64,000 nucleotides of DNA from the NCBI GenBank assembly GCA_963809205.1, contig CAWEIS010000001.1:1-64000 (forward strand), given 5' to 3'. Below the pieces are notes generated by a model. It had not been told where the DNA came from. It saw nothing but the letters and a program-made list of their open reading frames with translations, and made no database searches. This document shows positions 59,526 to 64,000 of the stretch, in pieces; position 1 is the stretch's first letter; the number at the start of each line of letters is the position of its first letter. Origin of the DNA: DATLLN01 sp963809205. GTDB taxonomy: Bacteria; Actinomycetota; Thermoleophilia; Gaiellales; JAICJC01. The translations under genes and the position numbers were made by a program.

Positions 59526-60398
59526 CTAGCCAAGGGCGAGATCCGACAGCCGGCCGCCGGCCGCCGCCTCGCGCCGCCGCTGCGCCTCTGCCCAGTACCG
59601 CTGCGACCAGTCGCGGGAGAGCTCGTCCGCCTGCCGCCGCATCCGCCGCTCGCCGAAGGTGTGGCCGGCCGGGCACTCGACGCCCAGGTACGCCATGATC
59701 TCGAGGGCCGTCTGCTCGTAGCGCTCGACGAACTGCTCGTAGACGACGGTGTGGGGCCGCACGCCGACGCGCTCGAAGTACTGGTGCCACTCGACCTCGT
59801 CGCGCACCAGCTGCTTGGCCAGGTGGTCGACGGCGTCGAAGCTGTACCGCAGCTCGTGGCCGGGCAGCGAGCCGTCGCCGTCGTCTCGCCTCCAGGTCCA
59901 CGTCTGGATCGCCTTCCACAACGAGATCGCCTGGCCGACCTTGTCCTCCCGCGTCACCCAGACGTAGTGGAGGTCGGGGAACACCCGATCGAGGACGTCG
60001 GGCGTCTCGATCACCGCGTTGCGGACGACACCGCGGAGCCGATCGACGAAGCCGTTGAAGTAGCCCCACATGACCTTTCCGCCGAAGACGCCGTTGGGCG
60101 TGGTGCCCGCTTCGGCCACCCAGTCGAGGAACGCCGCGTAGTCCGCGAACCCGCGCGGATCGAAGGGGATCTCCTCGTCGTCGACCCGAGTGTAGGTGCC
60201 GAGGATGTCGAGGATCTCGGCGCTCCGCACGTCCTCGAAGTACTCGGTCGGCCGCCGCGGCACGCCGGTCTGCATGCGGTGCTGGAAGTACTCCTCGGGG
60301 CGGCCCGCAAGCCCCGTGTTTCGCAGCGCCTCGCACAGCAAGGTGCTGCCGCTGCGGGGCGTCGAGCAGATCAGATACGAGGTGGTGATCGGTGGCAT
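59526..60398 (-). CDS. Stf0-type sulfotransferase
   Basis: A 290-residue PAPS-dependent sulfotransferase of the Stf0 family (mycobacterial Stf0 sulfates trehalose). The 5'-phosphosulfate loop is ICSTPRSGSTLLCEALRNTG; then GGKVMWGYFNGFVDRL, the 3'-phosphate-binding YVWVTREDKVGQAISLWKA and TVVYEQFVERYEQTALEIMA. AAAGGA precedes the ATG. The sulfatase lies immediately downstream on the same strand, so one unit both adds and removes sulfate. Acceptor unknown. Confidence 0.82.
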   Translation of the reverse strand: MPPITTSYLICSTPRSGSTLLCEALRNTGLAGRPEEYFQHRMQTGVPRRPTEYFEDVRSAEILDILGTYTRVDDEEIPFDPRGFADYAAFLDWVAEAGTTPNGVFGGKVMWGYFNGFVDRLRGVVRNAVIETPDVLDRVFPDLHYVWVTREDKVGQAISLWKAIQTWTWRRDDGDGSLPGHELRYSFDAVDHLAKQLVRDEVEWHQYFERVGVRPHTVVYEQFVERYEQTALEIMAYLGVECPAGHTFGERRMRRQADELSRDWSQRYWAEAQRRREAAAGGRLSDLALG

Positions 60399-60403
60399 GC
60401 GCG

Positions 60404-60477
60404 TCCTTTTACCCAGCTTGACGAGATTCTATCTCTATAAATATTACCGATTTAGTGGAGAATAGAGATGCGGAAGC
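60404..60477 (-). promoter_or_regulatory. AT-rich promoter/operator of the sulfotransferase gene
   Basis: A 70-bp AT-rich patch in a GC-rich window. It contains an 8-bp perfect inverted repeat ATCTCTAT (60431-60438) / ATAGAGAT (60462-60469) and, on the minus strand, TAGAAT-type boxes before the ribosome-binding site. Its base content suggests a strong or regulated promoter, possibly with xenogeneic-silencing character. Confidence 0.45.
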
Positions 60478-62283
60478 CTACGCGCCGGTCTTGCTGACCT
60501 GCTGCACCCACTTCAGCCCCTGCAGGTAGAGCAGGTTCTTGGGACGCCGGATGATCTCGTTGTACCGCATCGAGACCAGGAACTCCTCGGGCCCGTCGAA
60601 GGGCGGGATGCGGTTGATCGCCGTGCCCAGGCCCTGCAGCACATGGGAATCGGAACCGGCCGACTGCACTAGGTTGTACTTGGTCGCGAACCGCAGCGCA
60701 TCGTCGTTGAACGTGTCGAACATCAGCCGCGAGTTGTAGACCTCGAAGATGTCGATCTCGTCGAGCAGGCGGTGCAGCGTCGCCGCGCTGGGGATCGTGT
60801 GCAGCCGGTCGAACGGGTGGGGCATCAGCACCAGGCCGCCCTGCCGCTGGATCTCGGCGATCGTCTCGTCGATCGGCATGCCTCGCTCGATCTTCTCGGT
60901 CAGGAACAGGCCGATCACCTCGCCCTCGGCGGTCTTGACCTCCTCGGCGGCGATCACGACCAGTGGCTTGTCCTTCTCGCGCACGATGCGCTGGGCCTCG
61001 AACGCCCCGTCGATCTCGTTGTGGTCGGTGATCGCGATGGCGCCCAGTCCGATCGAGATCGCGTGGTCGATCAGCGCCTCCGGGTCGGTGGCGCAGTCGT
61101 GCGAGTGGTTCGTGTGCATGTGCAGGTCGACGTCGACCGTCTGCTTGCTCTGCGGCCGCGGCTTGGCTGTGCGGCGGCGGCTCAGCGCCCCGCGGTAGAT
61201 CCCCTCGAGCCGTTCGGCCACGTGCTCGGGCCGGCGCTCGGCGACCGCGTCCGCGCCCTCGCCGATCAGCCGCTCCCGCAGCTCCTGGTCGTCCAGCAGG
61301 CGCGCCGCGGCGGCGGCCGCCAGCGGCGGCTGGTCGGGTGCGTATGCGAGCCCGAGCAGCCCGTCCTGCGAGACCACCGCGCAGCCCGAGGCGCGGGCCT
61401 CCCACGCGAAGCGGCTGTCGCCCGCTGTGCAGACGGCCACGTCGGCGGCGCCCATCAGCGCGGCCAGCTCCCGGGGATCGCGCGGCCCGACGGCGCTGAC
61501 GCGGCCCCGCGCTGCGGCCGGCACGTGCGGTCGCAGCGGCCGGCGGCTGTCGCGGTCCCAGACCAGCGTCAGTGTCAGCCCGGACGTGCGCGCGACGAGC
61601 CGGATCAGCGCCCGTGCCAGCGGCCGGCTCTCGGTCGACCAGGTGGCGACGATCGCGCGCCCGTTCGTTCGCCGGGGGGCGAACACCGGGTCGATCACCT
61701 CGGGCACGATCGCGTACTCGCCGCGGTACAGCGTCGCGGCCCGCTCGGCGGCCCGCGAGCTGGTCGCGATCAACGCATCGATCCGCGCCCGGTAGCGCTC
61801 GCGCCGCGAGCCGCGGATCGGCGCGACCAGCGTCCGGTCGACGGCCGTGTGGAACGTGCCCACGGTGATCCCCCGGGCGTGCTTGACCGCGGCGGCGGAG
61901 ATCCCTGGCACGTGCGGCTCGTGGGCGTCGACGACGTCGAAGCCCCCGCGCGTGACCGCCAGGGCGACGTTGGCATTGGACGCAACGGGGATGCCGGCGC
62001 CCCGCGATCGGTGGCGCTGGACCAGCGGCACGGACGGCCCGACGGCGACGGCCAGCGGCTCGCCGGTCAGCGCCAGCAGCGCCTCACCGTCGCCGGACGC
62101 GAGGCTGCGAAAGCGCCGCCGGCCGCTGCGCAGCGCCTGCGTCGACGCGCTGGGCGCGAGCACCGTCACCCGGTGCCCGCGCCCAGCGAGAGCCGTTGCC
62201 ACGTCGCGGACATGTCCGGCGACGGGATGCGCCCCGTTCAGCGCGTAGGGGCAGACGAGGCAGATCGAGAGGGCGTCGGTCAC
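60478..62283 (-). CDS. glycosyltransferase family 4 fused to a PHP phosphoesterase domain
   Basis: A 601-residue fusion. Residues 1-370 form a GT-B glycosyltransferase: VTDALSICLVCPYALNGAHP, GFDVVDAHEPHVPGISAAAV, EYAIVPEVIDPVF, and ADVAVCTAGDSRFAWEARAS in the donor domain. Residues 382-601 form a PHP metallo-phosphoesterase domain: VDLHMHTNHSHDC, AITDHNEIDGA, LVLMPHPFDRLHTIPSA and SAGSDSHVLQGLGTAINR carry the metal histidines and aspartates. GT4-type inositol mannosyltransferases (PimA) are the nearest role by context. The GTG at 62283 overlaps the ino1 stop (GTGA). Probably a sugar transferase on an inositol lipid or phospho-inositol, with the PHP domain acting on a phosphate; unproven. Confidence 0.78.
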   Translation of the reverse strand: MTDALSICLVCPYALNGAHPVAGHVRDVATALAGRGHRVTVLAPSASTQALRSGRRRFRSLASGDGEALLALTGEPLAVAVGPSVPLVQRHRSRGAGIPVASNANVALAVTRGGFDVVDAHEPHVPGISAAAVKHARGITVGTFHTAVDRTLVAPIRGSRRERYRARIDALIATSSRAAERAATLYRGEYAIVPEVIDPVFAPRRTNGRAIVATWSTESRPLARALIRLVARTSGLTLTLVWDRDSRRPLRPHVPAAARGRVSAVGPRDPRELAALMGAADVAVCTAGDSRFAWEARASGCAVVSQDGLLGLAYAPDQPPLAAAAAARLLDDQELRERLIGEGADAVAERRPEHVAERLEGIYRGALSRRRTAKPRPQSKQTVDVDLHMHTNHSHDCATDPEALIDHAISIGLGAIAITDHNEIDGAFEAQRIVREKDKPLVVIAAEEVKTAEGEVIGLFLTEKIERGMPIDETIAEIQRQGGLVLMPHPFDRLHTIPSAATLHRLLDEIDIFEVYNSRLMFDTFNDDALRFATKYNLVQSAGSDSHVLQGLGTAINRIPPFDGPEEFLVSMRYNEIIRRPKNLLYLQGLKWVQQVSKTGA

Positions 62284-63437
62284 CCCTTGGCGGGAGCCGC
62301 GGCCTTCTTCTTCGACCGTTTCGACGGCCGGTTCGCGGCGATGAACGCCTCGACCTCGTCGCGGCAGCGGTCGTCCGGATGCTGCACCGGCGGGGACTTC
62401 ATGAAGTAGGCCGACGGCCACTCCAGCGCGCCCGCGATGCCATTGTCGATCGCCAGCTTCGCGCAGCGGACGGCGTCGATCACGATGCCCGCCGAGTTCG
62501 GCGAGTCGATCACCTCGAGCTTCAGCTCGATGTTCAGCGGCACGTCGCCGAAGGAGCGGCCCTCCATGCGGATGTACGCCCACTTGCGGTCGTCCAGCCA
62601 CTGCACGTAGTCGGACGGGCCGATGTGCACGTTGCGCGCGCCGATGTCGTAGTCGAGCTGTGACGTGACGGCGTTGGTCTTGGAGATCTTCTTCGACTCC
62701 AGGCGCTCCCGCTCCAGCATGTTCATGAAGTCGGTGTTGCCGCCGACGTTCAGCTGGTGAGTGCGCTCGAGCTTGACGCCGCGATCGCGGAACAGGCGGG
62801 TGAGCTGACGGTGGACGATGGTCGCGCCGACCTGCGACTTGATGTCGTCACCGACGATCGGCAGGCCCTTCTCCTCGAAGCGGCGCTGCCAGTAGGCCTC
62901 GCGGGCGATGAACACCGGCACGCAGTTGACGAACCCGCAGCCGGCGGCCAGCACCTGCTCGACGTACCACTTGGTCGCCTCCTCGGAGCCGACCGGGAGG
63001 TAGCTGACGACGACGTCGGTCTGCGTCTCCTGGAGGATGCGGACGACATCGGAGGTCTCGCCCGGTGCCTTGGTGATCACCTGGGACAGGTACTTGCCGA
63101 GGCCGTCGTGGGTCATCCCGCGGTTGACGGTCACGCCCAGCTCGGGCACGTCCGAGAACTTGACGGTGTTGTTCTGGCCGCGGAAGACCGCCGCGCCGAG
63201 GTCGCGGCCGACCTTGTCGGCATCGACGTCGAATGCCGCCGAGAACTCGATGTCGGAGATGTGGTAGCCCCCGAGGTCGACGTGCATCAGTCCGGGGACG
63301 GAGTCCTCGGGGTTGGCGTCCTTGTAGTACTGGACCCCCTGCACGAGCGACGAGGCGCAGTTCCCCACGCCGACGATCGCGACGCGCACCTTGCCGCTGC
63401 TGGGCCGGTGCCCGTTCTGCGAGGCCGAATCGGCCAT
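62280..63437 (-). CDS. ino1: myo-inositol-1-phosphate synthase
   Basis: A 385-residue NAD-dependent synthase converting glucose-6-phosphate to inositol-1-phosphate, the first step of phosphatidylinositol synthesis. Markers: VRVAIVGVGNCASSLVQGVQ (Rossmann), GDDIKSQVGATIVHRQLTRL, LNVGGNTDFMNMLERERL, SKTNAVTSQL and a Lys/Ala-rich tail. The length is typical of the compact actinobacterial enzymes. GGAGGGA precedes the ATG at 63437. Coupled to the GT4-PHP gene and two bases from the upstream CDP-alcohol phosphatidyltransferase gene. Confidence 0.92.
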   Translation of the reverse strand: MADSASQNGHRPSSGKVRVAIVGVGNCASSLVQGVQYYKDANPEDSVPGLMHVDLGGYHISDIEFSAAFDVDADKVGRDLGAAVFRGQNNTVKFSDVPELGVTVNRGMTHDGLGKYLSQVITKAPGETSDVVRILQETQTDVVVSYLPVGSEEATKWYVEQVLAAGCGFVNCVPVFIAREAYWQRRFEEKGLPIVGDDIKSQVGATIVHRQLTRLFRDRGVKLERTHQLNVGGNTDFMNMLERERLESKKISKTNAVTSQLDYDIGARNVHIGPSDYVQWLDDRKWAYIRMEGRSFGDVPLNIELKLEVIDSPNSAGIVIDAVRCAKLAIDNGIAGALEWPSAYFMKSPPVQHPDDRCRDEVEAFIAANRPSKRSKKKAAAPAKG

Positions 63438-63439
63438 GC

Positions 63440-63994
63440 CTATCCCTCCTGGATGGATTCGAGTTGCTTCTTGACGGAATACATGCGCTGAAGCACGGTG
63501 AATGCGGTGGTCGCCGCCAGCAGGTAGATGACCGCCTCCAGCGGCCAGCCGAAGCCTGCGAACGGCATCGCGATCGCCAGCACGACGATCCGCTCCAGCC
63601 GTGCCATCAGCCCGACGTCGCCCTTGAGGCCGAGCGCCTCGGCCTTGGCGCGTGTGTACGAGATCAGGAACGACCCCACCAGCGCCACGAACACGCAGGC
63701 CAGCGCGACCATCTCATCGCGGTCGGCGAAGACCAGCGCGATCGCACCGAGGACGACGCCCTCGGACATGCGGTCGAGGGTGGAGTCGAGAAAGCCGCCG
63801 AACGGCGTCATCTTGCCGTGGGCGCGGGCAACGGCGCCGTCCAGCGCGTCGATCACGCTGCCGGCGACGAACGCCACGGTCGCCCAGACGAAGTGCTGCT
63901 CGACCAGCAGAACGGCCGCCACCACGTTCAGCAGGAAGCCGGTGACCGTCATCTGGTTGGGGGTGAACGGCACCGAGCGGAAGCGGGACATCAT
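63440..63994 (-). CDS. CDP-alcohol phosphatidyltransferase (phosphatidylinositol-phosphate synthase-like), N-terminus near or beyond the window edge
   Basis: A 184-residue (or slightly longer) polytopic enzyme with the CDP-OH-P motif spread over DALDGAVARAHGKMTPFGGF and the following LDSTLDR (D-x2-DG-x2-AR-x8-9-G-x3-D-x3-D). With ino1 next door the substrate is most likely inositol-1-phosphate plus CDP-diacylglycerol, giving phosphatidylinositol phosphate. ATG 63994 or 63991 would start it; the frame stays open to the window end and related enzymes have about 10-15 more N-terminal residues, so it may be partial. Confidence 0.8.
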   Translation of the reverse strand: MMSRFRSVPFTPNQMTVTGFLLNVVAAVLLVEQHFVWATVAFVAGSVIDALDGAVARAHGKMTPFGGFLDSTLDRMSEGVVLGAIALVFADRDEMVALACVFVALVGSFLISYTRAKAEALGLKGDVGLMARLERIVVLAIAMPFAGFGWPLEAVIYLLAATTAFTVLQRMYSVKKQLESIQEG

Positions 63995-64000
63995 GCCCTG

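Noticed and set aside
60404..60477. rho-independent terminator for the GT4-PHP gene
   Set aside because: The 8-bp arms are 23 nt apart with no G/C-rich stem or T-tract; it fits an operator or promoter better.

Overview
The window is GC-rich DNA from what looks like a deep-branching, high-GC Gram-positive bacterium. A member of Thermoleophilia (Solirubrobacterales/Gaiellales type) is my best guess, from inference only. Reasons: an actinobacterial-style ino1 plus CDP-alcohol phosphatidyltransferase locus, many GTG starts, many apparently leaderless genes (TANNNT box 6-8 nt before the start codon), Tat-exported proteins, and Stf0-type sulfotransferase and HipA-like/DUF3037 genes.

Layout. 0-9 kb: flavin amine oxidase, aminoglycoside-kinase-like and mannose-6-phosphate isomerase genes; then a tightly coupled mauE-mauD-like operon with a Tat-exported 18-cysteine protein and a membrane gene split by an in-frame TGA; then small orphan genes including an HNH-like and a helix-hairpin-helix-like gene. 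9.0-22.0 kb: an accessory island whose ends are a 41-bp direct repeat of the 3' end of tRNA-Ala(TGC). The intact tRNA is at the right end. Inside are a lytic transglycosylase, a cupin, two secreted phosphoesterases, a nucleotidyltransferase, a winged-helix (YcaQ-like) protein, a quinone oxidoreductase and a TauE/SafE permease, plus remnants of trmO, a LuxR-type regulator, a PLP decarboxylase and a tRNA-like gene, and five copies of a dispersed hairpin repeat. No integrase is visible. 22-33.5 kb: a large membrane protein, a zinc-finger coiled-coil/HipA-like/DUF3037 operon, leucine dehydrogenase, a lipoprotein, a DHFR-like reductase, a spermidine/putrescine-type ABC importer (potA-potD-potB-potC) and argF divergent from a YjbQ-family gene.

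34-41.4 kb: two giant secreted proteins made of 13 and 10 Ig-like modules of about 90-100 residues. 41.4-43.5 kb: an MFS exporter/ArsR-type divergon with a perfect 10-bp inverted-repeat operator, and two tiny coupled genes. 43.5-50.5 kb: a glycan cassette (LPG-synthase-type flippase, DegT aminotransferase, ATP-grasp ligase, sugar-nucleotide SDR, membrane-anchored GT2, GT39-like transferase) whose composition parallels the Arn lipid-linked aminosugar pathway. 50.5-60.4 kb: metallopeptidase, rRNA/tRNA uridine methyltransferase, BtuF-like protein, S53 peptidase, a presenilin/SPP-like membrane protein, uracil-DNA glycosylase, LysE exporter, sulfatase and Stf0 sulfotransferase. 60.4-64 kb: a glycosyltransferase-PHP fusion, inositol-1-phosphate synthase (ino1) and a CDP-alcohol phosphatidyltransferase, coupled by start/stop overlaps and probably making an inositol lipid and its glycoside.

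A caution on quality: between 31.7 and 59.5 kb, six conserved genes carry ten apparent frameshifts, all in the +1 direction and mostly next to short G/C runs. This looks like a systematic sequence error rather than gene decay, so I annotate those genes as CDS with frameshifts.
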